From positions 1-18,741 of the forward strand of contig DKER01000085.1 of the NCBI GenBank assembly GCA_002452555.1: a stretch of 18,741 bases of DNA. Reading direction: 5' to 3'. Shown here piece by piece: positions 1 to 7,452 of this stretch. The stretch is from Fidelibacterota bacterium UBA6817 (GTDB lineage Bacteria; Fidelibacterota; Fidelibacteria; Fidelibacterales; Fidelibacteraceae). Numbering within the stretch: the first letter of the stretch is position 1; the number at the start of each line of letters is the position of its first letter. Below the pieces are notes generated by a model. It made no database searches. It was given only the letters and a program-made list of their open reading frames with translations, and was not told where the DNA came from. The position numbers and the translations under genes are program-made.

Positions 1-555
1 ACACCGCCGGTCAAAAACCAGTTGATATAATTGTGGACCAGAAAAAATGTGTCAGTTTTATGATATGTTTCGGGTTCATGGCGCATCATATGAAAAATTT
101 TACTGGCTGTATATCCAGTTCTCTGACTGTTGCCGACTTCACGGACCATATTTTCAATGCCGCCTGTCAAATCATGCAATATATCACACTCTTCCTGTGT
201 GGAGAAATCATTCCACAATTTACTGTAGCGCCTTGAAAGGTTACCGTCACTATCCAGCGCAACCAGACCGTGTTGCTGGCCGGACACAGAAATACAGGCA
301 ATATTACTGAAATCAATACCCTGACTTTTAGCAATCGCGAATACATTTTCAACCGCTTCAATCCACATATTGGGATCGGATTCGGAAACCCCTTCCTCCA
401 GACCTTTTACAGTCCCATTTTCTGTATTGTAATGGGGAAGATCCTTGTCATAGTTCAGGGAATGAGAGAACATTATTTTTTGTAAACTGGTATTGAGAAT
501 AATCAGTTTACAGCTTTGAGTAGATACATCCAGACCGGCAAAAAGTTGAGTCATA
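1..555 (-). CDS. xylB: Xylulokinase, FGGY family, eukaryote-like type (3' end cut by window edge)
   Basis: Partial; 185 codons are visible, starting at the ATG whose complement is 553-555 and running off the left edge. FGGY kinases phosphorylate sugars with ATP in the cytoplasm; xylulokinase makes D-xylulose 5-phosphate for the pentose phosphate pathway. Visible are the N-terminal ATPase-fold strand GLDVSTQSCKLIIL (7-20), an acidic DKDLPHYNTENG segment (36-47), SGQQHG (91-96), which matches the xylulokinase substrate-side motif, then LWND and a TGYTASKIF-like stretch. The DLPxYxTxxG segment plus GQQHG look more like animal and fungal XYLB/XYL3 than E. coli XylB, which has GQMHG; this is from memory of the family. 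A GGAG ribosome site lies 7 nt before the ATG. It is transcribed away from the LacI regulator, from its own promoter. Substrate is inferred: another ketose kinase, such as a rhamnulokinase-like enzyme, is possible because most of the C-terminal domain is missing. Confidence 0.87.
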
Positions 556-580
556 AATATCTCCATAGAATTGTAAATAA

Positions 581-609
581 ATATACAAGCTTCACCTTGA
601 AACTGTAAA
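581..609 (-). promoter_or_regulatory. Sigma70-like promoter for the xylulokinase gene
   Basis: Read on the minus strand: -35 TTTACA (complement of 604-609), a 17-bp spacer and -10 TATATT (complement of 581-586). The predicted start is near 574, giving a leader of about 20 nt before the ATG at 555. No site resembling the LacI-type operators lies at this start. Confidence 0.55.
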
Positions 610-704
610 GGACTAGTTTGCAGAAATGATAGGGGAATTATTCCAATCACAAGTGACGCTTTTTTATTTCCGGGAGTATGATTGCGATCGGTTAACTCCA
701 GTAA

Positions 705-756
705 AAAAAGATTTTTTTAAAAAATGCTTGACAAAATAGAAAATTAAACTTAATAT
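705..756 (+). promoter_or_regulatory. Strong sigma70-like promoter of the LacI-family regulator, with A/T tracts upstream
   Basis: -35 TTGACA at 728-733 is the consensus; the spacer is 17 bp; -10 TAATAT at 751-756 matches 5 of 6. Runs of A and T at 705-724, directly upstream of the -35, look like an UP element. The predicted start is near 763, leaving a leader of about 50 nt before the ATG at 815. An operator-like sequence begins right at the predicted start, which suggests repression. Confidence 0.8.
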
Positions 757-762
757 GAAATT

Positions 763-778
763 GCGAAAACGATTGTGC
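763..778. promoter_or_regulatory. LacI-family operator candidate O1 (autoregulation)
   Basis: GCGAAAACGATTGTGC is an imperfect inverted repeat (half-sites GCGAAAAC and GCACAATC) with the central CG typical of LacI/GalR-family operators. It begins 7 bases after the -10 hexamer of the lacI-like gene and so covers the predicted transcription start. Related 16-mers occur at 1913-1928 and 16023-16038. Confidence 0.6.
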
Positions 779-814
779 TAATTATTATTACGTATTACTC
801 AGATTGGAACCGAC

Positions 815-1837
815 ATGCCAATAACACTAAAGGATATTGCGCGGCGAACGGGTTATTCTGTCTCGACTATATCGAGAGTGTTGAATGGTGTAGGTGAAAA
901 CTACCGAATTAGCGCAAAAACCCGTTTGATGATTGAGCGTATTGCAAACGAAATGAATTACCAGCCCAACCAGGTTGCACGGGGTTTGCGTTTAAAGAAA
1001 ACACATGCAATTGGATTGGTTATTCCTGATATTTCCAACCCATTTTTTGCACATGTTTCCCGCAGCATACAAATTGGCATGTATGAATCCGGATATATTC
1101 TCATCGTTTGCAATACGGATGAAAATCAGGAAACAGAAATTGAACAGATACAATTGCTGAGAAATAAAGGTGTTGACGGGTTTATCATCATGCCTGTCGG
1201 ATTGAAATCACAACATATCAGTGAACTTGTGGAAAGCAAAGTTCCTGTTGTTCTTCTGGACAGATGTTTTGACGATATTTCAACCAATTCCGTTCTTGTT
1301 GACAATTATAACGGATCGATGAAGGCCGTTGAATACTTATTGGAGAGCGGACACAGACGGATTGCCGTTATCCAGGGGCTTACAAAAACGTCAACGAATG
1401 ATCAGCGTATCAAAGGCTATCTGGATGCCCATAAAAAATACAAGGTTGATGTGGATAAAAACCTTATTGTGGGCAAGGATTACCGTCGGGAAAACGGATA
1501 TATTGAAACGAAGTATCTTTTGAATATGAAAAATCCGCCATCCGTTATTTATTCAACCAGTGATTTGATTACTCTTGGGGTTCTGGATGCCGTTTTCGAA
1601 GAGAAACTAAGGATCCCTGACGACATATCCCTGGTTTCGTTTGATGACATTGATTATGCTCCATATCTCATATCTCCGTTAACAGCCGTGAGACAGCCGT
1701 GGGAAATAATGGGTGAAATCGCCGTAAAACTCCTGCTGCAGGAAATAAAAAGCTCCGGTCAAATGGAAAAAAGCCGGATTGAATTAAAACCAACCCTAAA
1801 TATCCGTAAATCAGTTAAAAAACTGGGAAACCCGTAA
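815..1837 (+). CDS. LacI/GalR-family transcriptional regulator
   Basis: A 340-residue cytoplasmic repressor-type regulator, the usual length for the family. The N-terminal helix-turn-helix is TLKDIARRTGYSVSTISRVL (4-23), followed by the hinge-helix region YQPNQVARGLR (about 50-60). The rest is a periplasmic-binding-protein-like effector domain that opens with GLVIPDISNPFF. GGAA at 804-807 supports the ATG at 815. It sits 30 bp before the ABC binding-protein gene and diverges from the xylulokinase, so sugar-responsive control of the locus is likely. An operator-like site overlaps its own transcription start, suggesting autorepression; similar sites occur near the binding-protein and GH106-like genes. 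The effector sugar cannot be read from the sequence. Confidence 0.93.
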   Translation: MPITLKDIARRTGYSVSTISRVLNGVGENYRISAKTRLMIERIANEMNYQPNQVARGLRLKKTHAIGLVIPDISNPFFAHVSRSIQIGMYESGYILIVCNTDENQETEIEQIQLLRNKGVDGFIIMPVGLKSQHISELVESKVPVVLLDRCFDDISTNSVLVDNYNGSMKAVEYLLESGHRRIAVIQGLTKTSTNDQRIKGYLDAHKKYKVDVDKNLIVGKDYRRENGYIETKYLLNMKNPPSVIYSTSDLITLGVLDAVFEEKLRIPDDISLVSFDDIDYAPYLISPLTAVRQPWEIMGEIAVKLLLQEIKSSGQMEKSRIELKPTLNIRKSVKKLGNP

Positions 1838-1867
1838 CAACACTGAAGAAAAATCAGTAAAAAAGGC

Positions 1868-3268
1868 ATGAATATGTGTTTGAAACTGGACAAGATAAGG
1901 TATACAAAAGTTGCGCAATCGTTAGCACACCCTAAAACCGCCCATAAAAGATTCAAATTTTGTGTTTATCTGATGATGATTTTGCTTTTATTCGGTTGTT
2001 CAAAAAGCAAGACTGAAAATCCTGATGCGATAACGATTACGTTCTGGCATAGTTTTGTAGCATCGACGATACCGGCACTCAATGATTTAATTGAGCAGTT
2101 TGAAACGGAGTATCCCGATATAAAAATCAATGCTCAATATGTTCCGACCGGAGATGCACTCATACAGAAACTGATTACGGCGATTCAAAGCCGCACAGCC
2201 CCTGATATATCCTGGATTCATTCAGATTTTCTGGCCGATCTTGTTGATGCGGATGCCATTTATGAGATGGCTCATTTTATCAACGGTGAAAATGGTTTGG
2301 CTGATGATGAGATTAAGGATATTTATCCTGCTTTGCTGCAGTATGCGTCTCTAAGGAAAAAATTGTACAGTATTCCAATGGAAGCAACAAATCTGGCATT
2401 AATTTACAATAAAGATCTCATGCGTAAAGCCGGTTTAAATCCGGAAAACCCGCCCCGAAACTGGGATGAACTCCGGGAATATGCTGTTACGTTATCCGAT
2501 GATTTTAATAACGACGGCAAATTTGATCAAATTGGGTTTTTTGTTCCGATTTTTCCCGCATCCGGTCCCTTAAGCGGATGGATGATGTGGCAATGGATAC
2601 CCTATTTGTGGCAGGCCGGCGGTTATATCGTCAACGAAGAACAGACAGAAGTTCTGTATAACAGTGAAGCCGGTGTGCAGGCACTCACGCTATGGAAAGA
2701 GATATACGATAAATTAAATTTGAAAACCTTTACGGCTGATTATGATGTGGCTTTTGCTTCGAAACGGGTTGCCATGTCCATGGATGGCCCCTGGAACCTT
2801 CCCCGGTTTAATACAATGCTGAAAAATCTGGACTGGGCATTTGCACCGCTTCCGGCCGGTCCGGCAAAACAGGCAACCGTTGTGGGCGGGGAATATTTGG
2901 TGATTTTTAAGCAATCCCCCAATCCGGACGCTGCATGGACATTTATTAAATGGATTATTCGACCCGATGTTCAAGCCAGATGGGCTATGAAATCCGGATA
3001 TTTGCCCGTACGTAAATCTGTGTCAAAGGTCCCGGAATTTGTTGAGTATTTAAATGAACATCCCAACTTCAAGGTTTTTGTTGATCAAATGGATGTGGCA
3101 CAGGTACAAAGACCTTTAGACAATTATGGTTTGCAGATCACACGGCATATTGCCGAGGCTATCGAAGCAGCCACTCTGGGAGGAATGGAGCCCCGCGAAG
3201 CCCTGAATCGCTCTGCGGAAAAATCAAATCAGCTCCTTCGATCACTTAACACTAATTCGGATAATTAA
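1868..3268 (+). CDS. ABC sugar-transporter substrate-binding lipoprotein (SBP family 1)
   Basis: Extracytoplasmic binding protein of a carbohydrate uptake ABC importer, MalE/UgpB-like. The 466-residue reading has a lipobox LFGC with the lipidated Cys at residue 44, after a hydrophobic stretch and KRFKF. The mature part opens with ITITFWHSF and contains a calcium-loop-like DxNxDGxxD (DFNNDGKFD, about 213-221), common in this family. AAAAAGG at 1860-1866 is 1 nt from the ATG at 1868 and 7 nt from the in-frame ATG at 1874, so 1874 may be the true start. Either start leaves an unusual 23-25-residue extension before the signal peptide, and a promoter/operator-like element overlaps this stretch. 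No usable start follows it: ATGs at 1973 and 1976 would leave almost no signal peptide. The two permease genes follow at once. Ligand is probably an oligosaccharide. Confidence 0.92.
   Translation: MNMCLKLDKIRYTKVAQSLAHPKTAHKRFKFCVYLMMILLLFGCSKSKTENPDAITITFWHSFVASTIPALNDLIEQFETEYPDIKINAQYVPTGDALIQKLITAIQSRTAPDISWIHSDFLADLVDADAIYEMAHFINGENGLADDEIKDIYPALLQYASLRKKLYSIPMEATNLALIYNKDLMRKAGLNPENPPRNWDELREYAVTLSDDFNNDGKFDQIGFFVPIFPASGPLSGWMMWQWIPYLWQAGGYIVNEEQTEVLYNSEAGVQALTLWKEIYDKLNLKTFTADYDVAFASKRVAMSMDGPWNLPRFNTMLKNLDWAFAPLPAGPAKQATVVGGEYLVIFKQSPNPDAAWTFIKWIIRPDVQARWAMKSGYLPVRKSVSKVPEFVEYLNEHPNFKVFVDQMDVAQVQRPLDNYGLQITRHIAEAIEAATLGGMEPREALNRSAEKSNQLLRSLNTNSDN
1901..1928. promoter_or_regulatory. 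Intragenic operator candidate O3 with upstream -10-like hexamer
   Basis: GCGCAATCGTTAGCAC (1913-1928) matches 12 of 16 positions of the lacI-promoter operator O1 in reverse complement, with half-sites GCGCAATC and GTGCTAAC. TATACA (1901-1906) ends 6 bp before it, the same spacing as at O1. A TTGAAA lies at 1880-1885, but the 15-bp spacer is short. The site lies inside the coding region of the binding protein, before the signal peptide. It could be an internal roadblock operator or part of a second promoter. It may also be chance. Confidence 0.4.
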
Positions 3269-3271
3269 AAC

Positions 3272-4186
3272 ATGCCAGGCAGTTCTCAAAAACAATACCA
3301 TGCTAAACAAAATCGGCGAAATTTTATAACCGGTCTGCTGTTTTTATCCCCGACACTTGTGATTTTTTCCATGTTTATCCTGTTTCCGGTTTTCTTTTCT
3401 TTTTATTTGAGTTTTCACAAGTGGAATATGTTCAGCTCTTCACACGCTTTTGTAGGATTGGCCAATTATCAGCGCTTGCTCACTGATCCGGAATTTTGGA
3501 TGGTTTTAAAACAAACCGTCATGTATACATTGGGAACGGTTCCTTTAAATATGATCATTGCACTGTTCCTGGCAATTGCCTTGAACAAACAAATTAAAGG
3601 AAAACGCTTTTTGCGGACGGCTTTTTTTACACCGGTTATTATTTCGCCGGTTGCTGCTGCCTTGATCTGGCGATGGATTTATGATCCGAATTTCGGGTTG
3701 CTGAATTATGCAACGGGAATTTTTGGAATACCACCCGTTAACTGGCTGAATGACAGCAGAGCTGCCATGATTGCCCTTATTCTGATGGGTGTGTGGAAAA
3801 CACTGGGCGTGAATATGATTCTGTTTTCTGCAGGTCTTCAGGGAATTCCGGATACATATTATGAAGCTGCAGAAATTGATGGCGCCGGTCGGTGGTCAAA
3901 ATTCTGGAATATAACTGTTCCCATGCTGACGCCGACGACCTTTTTTATTATGATTATGTCCATGATCAGTTCTTTCCAGGTGTTTGACATCGTGTATGTT
4001 CTGACTTCCGGCGGCCCCATGGGCTCTACCAAAGTCATGGTGTTTTATATTTATGAATATGCTTTCAAATTTTTTGAAATGGGGTATGCATCGGCTGTGG
4101 CTTATTTGTTTTTTGCTATGCTGGCTGTTCTCACGTTACTGCAAGTCAAATATATGCGCAGCCGTTCAGGTTATGAGGCTTTATGA
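3272..4186 (+). CDS. ABC sugar-transporter permease (MalF/UgpA-like)
   Basis: A 304-residue inner-membrane subunit of a carbohydrate importer, the usual size. After a short basic N-terminus (about 18 residues) come about six hydrophobic membrane segments, the first at about 20-43. The cytoplasmic EAA loop, YYEAAEIDGAGRWSKFWNIT (about 196-215), contains the EAAxxDGA pattern that docks on the ATPase. The gene begins 3 nt after the binding-protein stop with no clear ribosome site, suggesting translational coupling. It overlaps the next permease gene by 4 nt. The ATPase that should drive this transporter is not in the window. Confidence 0.95.
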   Translation: MPGSSQKQYHAKQNRRNFITGLLFLSPTLVIFSMFILFPVFFSFYLSFHKWNMFSSSHAFVGLANYQRLLTDPEFWMVLKQTVMYTLGTVPLNMIIALFLAIALNKQIKGKRFLRTAFFTPVIISPVAAALIWRWIYDPNFGLLNYATGIFGIPPVNWLNDSRAAMIALILMGVWKTLGVNMILFSAGLQGIPDTYYEAAEIDGAGRWSKFWNITVPMLTPTTFFIMIMSMISSFQVFDIVYVLTSGGPMGSTKVMVFYIYEYAFKFFEMGYASAVAYLFFAMLAVLTLLQVKYMRSRSGYEAL

Positions 4187-5028
4187 GAAAAATGAATATG
4201 TATAACGTAAAACGGTTCGGAAAATCTGCTCTGCTGCACGCATCCATATATGTACTGGCTTTTATTACCATTGTTCCTTTTATTTGGATGATACTCACAT
4301 CGTTTAAGGATATGGGAGATATATTTGCCTATCCGCCCAAATGGCTGCCTGAAAAAATTCAGTGGAATAATTATGTCCGGGCCTTTGAAGCAGCACCTTT
4401 TGGCCGATACTATCTGAATAGTCTGTTCGTCGCTTCAGTGGTTACTTTGGGACAATTGATAACATGTTCAATGGCAGCCTATGCTTTTGCCCGCTTAAAA
4501 TTTTGGGGCCGGGATGTTCTTTTCTATATTTTTCTCGGCACTATGATGATTCCCTATCAGGTTACAATGATCCCCAGTTTTATGGTTCTTTACTGGCTTG
4601 GGTGGATTGACAGTTATCAGGCTATGATTGTTCCAGGCCTGGCATCGGCTTTCGGTACTTTTCTGTTGAGACAATTTTTTATGACCATACCCAGGGAATT
4701 GGAGGAAGCCGCCTACATAGACGGCTGCAGCAAGTTCCGGGTTTTGTGGCAGATTATTTTGCCTCTTTCCAAACCGGCATTGGCTACATTGGCGATCTTT
4801 ACATTCATGGGAACGTTCAACGACTTTATTTGGGCATTGATTGTGGTTAATTCTGAACATTTGCGCACGGTTCAACTGGGACTTGCCGTTTTCAGAGATC
4901 GTTATATCACGGATTGGGATTTATTGATGGCCGGATCAGTGATGGCTACAATGCCAATATTGATGGTCTTTTTCTTTGCACAGAAGTATTTCATAAAAGG
5001 AATTACACTTAGCGGTATTAAGGGATAA
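4183..5028 (+). CDS. ABC sugar-transporter permease (MalG/UgpE-like)
   Basis: A 281-residue inner-membrane permease, partner of the preceding MalF-like subunit. Its ATG overlaps the previous TGA (ATGA arrangement), a mark of coupled translation. Membrane segments are clear, starting with LLHASIYVLAFITIVPFIWM (about 17-36). The EAA loop is EEAAYIDGCSKFRVLWQIIL (about 173-192). Typical MalG-like traits include WxNY near residue 62 and the ending GITLSGIKG. The stop is followed after 4 nt by a lipoprotein gene whose ribosome site AAGGGA overlaps the end of this one, so the run continues as one operon. Confidence 0.95.
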   Translation: MRKMNMYNVKRFGKSALLHASIYVLAFITIVPFIWMILTSFKDMGDIFAYPPKWLPEKIQWNNYVRAFEAAPFGRYYLNSLFVASVVTLGQLITCSMAAYAFARLKFWGRDVLFYIFLGTMMIPYQVTMIPSFMVLYWLGWIDSYQAMIVPGLASAFGTFLLRQFFMTIPRELEEAAYIDGCSKFRVLWQIILPLSKPALATLAIFTFMGTFNDFIWALIVVNSEHLRTVQLGLAVFRDRYITDWDLLMAGSVMATMPILMVFFFAQKYFIKGITLSGIKG

Positions 5029-5032
5029 TTAA

Positions 5033-6013
5033 ATGATAGGTATGAATATCATGATAAATGAATCACGAAATATCCTGCATAACCCGGTTCTGCCAATTTT
5101 GTTATGTGTTCTTTTAATGTGTTTTGGGTGTGTGGATGATAAAACGCTGGCGCCGTACTCAGGTACTCAGCCATTGGATAATATTATTATAGAACAGGGT
5201 TCTTTCACACCGCGCATTACCTGGCTGGGCGGATATGTGACGGCTTTTGGCGTAAATCGCGGAGGTCATGCAATTCTGGATTCTACGCTGCAATGGCTTA
5301 TCAAAGCTGAAGGAAATCAACTGCATTACCCGGTTGAATATGGCAGGCTGCCGTCTGGAATTCAGGACCTGACTGAAAGTCTGGGCGGAAAATATGAGCC
5401 GTTTATTGAAGACAGCAATTATACATACTGGATAGCAAAAGAAGAGGTCTGGCCCATAATTGCCGACAATCCGGGTAAAATCATATTACCCATGGATATG
5501 GATACCTTACCCTATATTCTTCAAGATGATACGTTGTGGTTAAATGTCTTATATCACTGGCAGAGAAGCAGATGGATCGATGTTTTTACCAATGTTGATA
5601 TTAGCAGCATTCAAAAACGAGGCGGTTTTGCAGAAATTTTTCTTACAGAAACCGATACCAGCAATAATTTGGTTTTTGATTGGAAAATAATTGACAAAAG
5701 CGTAAGCGATACGCTCATTGCTGCCATGGGATTGTGCAAAGCTGCAACATATGATCCTAAAAAAATTGTGTGGGAAGTCTGGTCTGTTGATACTTCAAGC
5801 GGTCAAAATGTCTACGGGAAAAATAATGTCATATCTCCGCCCATTCTCCTGGGAGAATCGTTTCCGGGTACGCGTGCTTTCAAAGAATACCCGCTTTCAG
5901 GACTTGAAAGAAATGGGACTTATTTATTCTGGATTGCCGGAAAAGACTGGGATGGTGTCAATCATTTAAGATCAACCAAGTACCATGCATATATCACGTT
6001 TACTACCTGGTAA
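5033..6013 (+). CDS. Unrecognised probable lipoprotein with possible FN3-like C-terminal part
   Basis: Family not recognised; 326 residues. The N-terminus has a hydrophobic stretch, PVLPILLCVLLMCFGC, ending in a possible lipidated Cys33. The lipobox is imperfect because Cys, not Leu, is at -3. AAGGGA at 5020-5025 supports the ATG at 5033; in-frame ATGs at 5042 and 5051 are alternatives. The mature part is rich in Trp, Tyr and Asp, and its last 90 residues look beta-rich and end YHAYITFTTW, resembling the edge of a fibronectin-III-like domain (a guess from pattern only). The gene follows the MalG-like permease by 4 nt and precedes an outer-membrane barrel by 33 nt. A surface or periplasmic role in binding the imported glycan is therefore plausible but unproven. 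Confidence 0.7.
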   Translation: MIGMNIMINESRNILHNPVLPILLCVLLMCFGCVDDKTLAPYSGTQPLDNIIIEQGSFTPRITWLGGYVTAFGVNRGGHAILDSTLQWLIKAEGNQLHYPVEYGRLPSGIQDLTESLGGKYEPFIEDSNYTYWIAKEEVWPIIADNPGKIILPMDMDTLPYILQDDTLWLNVLYHWQRSRWIDVFTNVDISSIQKRGGFAEIFLTETDTSNNLVFDWKIIDKSVSDTLIAAMGLCKAATYDPKKIVWEVWSVDTSSGQNVYGKNNVISPPILLGESFPGTRAFKEYPLSGLERNGTYLFWIAGKDWDGVNHLRSTKYHAYITFTTW

Positions 6014-6046
6014 TAGATATATACGGTATTACGGAGGATTTCAGGT

Positions 6047-7351
6047 GTGAAAAAAACGATTACAATTATCATGGTTACATGTTTGATGTTTTTCAGTATG
6101 GTTATGGCAGGTGATGCAAATTTCAACGATGTAACCGGTACAAAATCATTAGCTCTGGGAGGTCTTTACTACGCCGGACCTGATGAAATTACGAGTGCCT
6201 TTTCCAATCCCTCGAGAGTTCTTGTTTCTTCGGGCTTTGGGTTTTCAGTCCATACTGCCGGAAAAGCCGGCAGGTATGAATATCGTAAAGAAAATAACGA
6301 CCTTCATCGCTCACATTACATCAATGATTTTGGAGGATCTGCCGGTTTATACTGGATGTTTTCTCCAAATGCAGGCATCGCTACTCTTTATAACCGGGTT
6401 CACGATTATTCAGTCCGATGGCCGCTGGCATTGATTTTTAATGTCAATAATCTGGATCGCCTTTATGGTTTTGAAATGATTTCCGAGACACGAACCGATG
6501 TGATTTCACAAGTTTTTGGTTTAAAGGTAAAAAAATTGTCTATTGGGTTTGCTGTAAGTTATTATGACCTTAAACAGCATTTTGCGTATCCTATGTTAAA
6601 TAGCGATTATCCTGTTAATAAAAAGAATCCGGCATATTCTGTCGATTTAAAATTACAAGGAAATGCCTATGGGTTCAGTTCCGGATTTATGTTCCCCCTA
6701 TCTCCGTCTCTCCAGGTCGGGGGTGCGGTGCGAAGTTCAGTTCAATGGGATACAGAAGGTAAGGCAAAAACAGATTTCTTTGCGGCACGTGTCGACAGCT
6801 TGCAGTCTCAATCCAATATCACCAGCAATTTTAAAGTTCCTGTTAACGGTGGACTAGGTTTTTTGTATCGTATGAATGACCAATTCAATTTGAATTGTGA
6901 TATTTCTGCCGACTTCTGGGAAGATGTACCGTCTCAAATTAACATAGAATATTCGGATACCGGTTGGACTTCCCGTATGAATGGTGTTGACGCAGATTCG
7001 GTGATTGGTTTTTCGTGGACACATATTCCGTTTTATTCCAGGAATAGTTTTTCAGCGGGCATTGGCATGGAATATATCCCTAACGATGAATTAGCATTTC
7101 GTTTCGGATACCGTTATCAATCAAATCCCAATGACAAGGAAGCGTATAGTTTTCTGTTCCCTACAGTCAGTCAACATATCTTGTCTTCCGGGATACGTTT
7201 TGTTATCTATGAAAAATATATGATCGATCTTGGAATTGCGTATGCAATCGGAGCCAAAGTCACTGTTAAAGAAACAGATAATAACAGATTTCCCGGCACA
7301 TATAAAGCGGCAACAATCATTCCGTCAATGAACCTCAGATATACATTCTAA
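6047..7351 (+). CDS. Outer-membrane beta-barrel protein, OmpP1/FadL or PorV-like
   Basis: A 434-residue outer-membrane protein. The GTG start at 6047 is chosen because GGAGG (6033-6037) lies 9 nt upstream and the N-terminus MKKTITIIMVTC begins a classic signal peptide, with likely cleavage after VMA (about residue 21). The mature start, GTKSLALGGLYYAGPDEITSAFSNPSR, resembles the LGMGGAxxAxxDDxxAxxxNPA signature at the N-terminus of FadL/PorV-type barrels. Alternating polar and aromatic strands follow, and the chain ends NLRYTF with the terminal aromatic residue expected for BAM-inserted barrels. It may be a porin-like diffusion channel or a partner of a secreted protein. It lies between an unknown lipoprotein and a T9SS substrate, and could be co-transcribed with the ABC genes. 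Confidence 0.75.
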   Translation: MKKTITIIMVTCLMFFSMVMAGDANFNDVTGTKSLALGGLYYAGPDEITSAFSNPSRVLVSSGFGFSVHTAGKAGRYEYRKENNDLHRSHYINDFGGSAGLYWMFSPNAGIATLYNRVHDYSVRWPLALIFNVNNLDRLYGFEMISETRTDVISQVFGLKVKKLSIGFAVSYYDLKQHFAYPMLNSDYPVNKKNPAYSVDLKLQGNAYGFSSGFMFPLSPSLQVGGAVRSSVQWDTEGKAKTDFFAARVDSLQSQSNITSNFKVPVNGGLGFLYRMNDQFNLNCDISADFWEDVPSQINIEYSDTGWTSRMNGVDADSVIGFSWTHIPFYSRNSFSAGIGMEYIPNDELAFRFGYRYQSNPNDKEAYSFLFPTVSQHILSSGIRFVIYEKYMIDLGIAYAIGAKVTVKETDNNRFPGTYKAATIIPSMNLRYTF

Positions 7352-7452
7352 AGCATGGTGAGCAACATTAAAACAGGAGGTGATAAAAAAGAGATAACAA
7401 TGTTAATTGTTCAATGGTTTGTGTGATTATTTGTTAAACAAAGGAGGAAAGA
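7352..7452 (+). promoter_or_regulatory. Leader region with two small palindromes, a near-perfect Shine-Dalgarno and an 8-codon ORF
   Basis: AGGAGGTGAT at 7375-7384 is an almost perfect anti-16S match but is not followed by a normal gene. The nearest ATG (7400) opens an 8-codon frame, MLIVQWFV, ending TGA at 7424-7426. An inverted repeat AACAAT-gtta-ATTGTT (7396-7411) overlaps that ATG, and TTTGTT-A-AACAAA (7430-7442) sits just before the AGGAGG (7442-7447) of the next gene. No clear promoter hexamers were seen. The role is unknown. Confidence 0.35.

Noticed and set aside
634..644. Palindrome GGAATTATTCC in the divergent promoter region
   Set aside because: Arms of only 5 bp in AT-rich DNA, no second copy seen, and it does not overlap either predicted promoter core.
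683..698. Operator-like stretch around GCGATCGG between the divergent promoters
   Set aside because: It has a central CG but matches the half-site consensus poorly and does not lie at a transcription start.
4495..4875. 126-residue reading frame on the minus strand inside the second permease gene
   Set aside because: Antisense to a clear permease, with no ribosome site or family resemblance.
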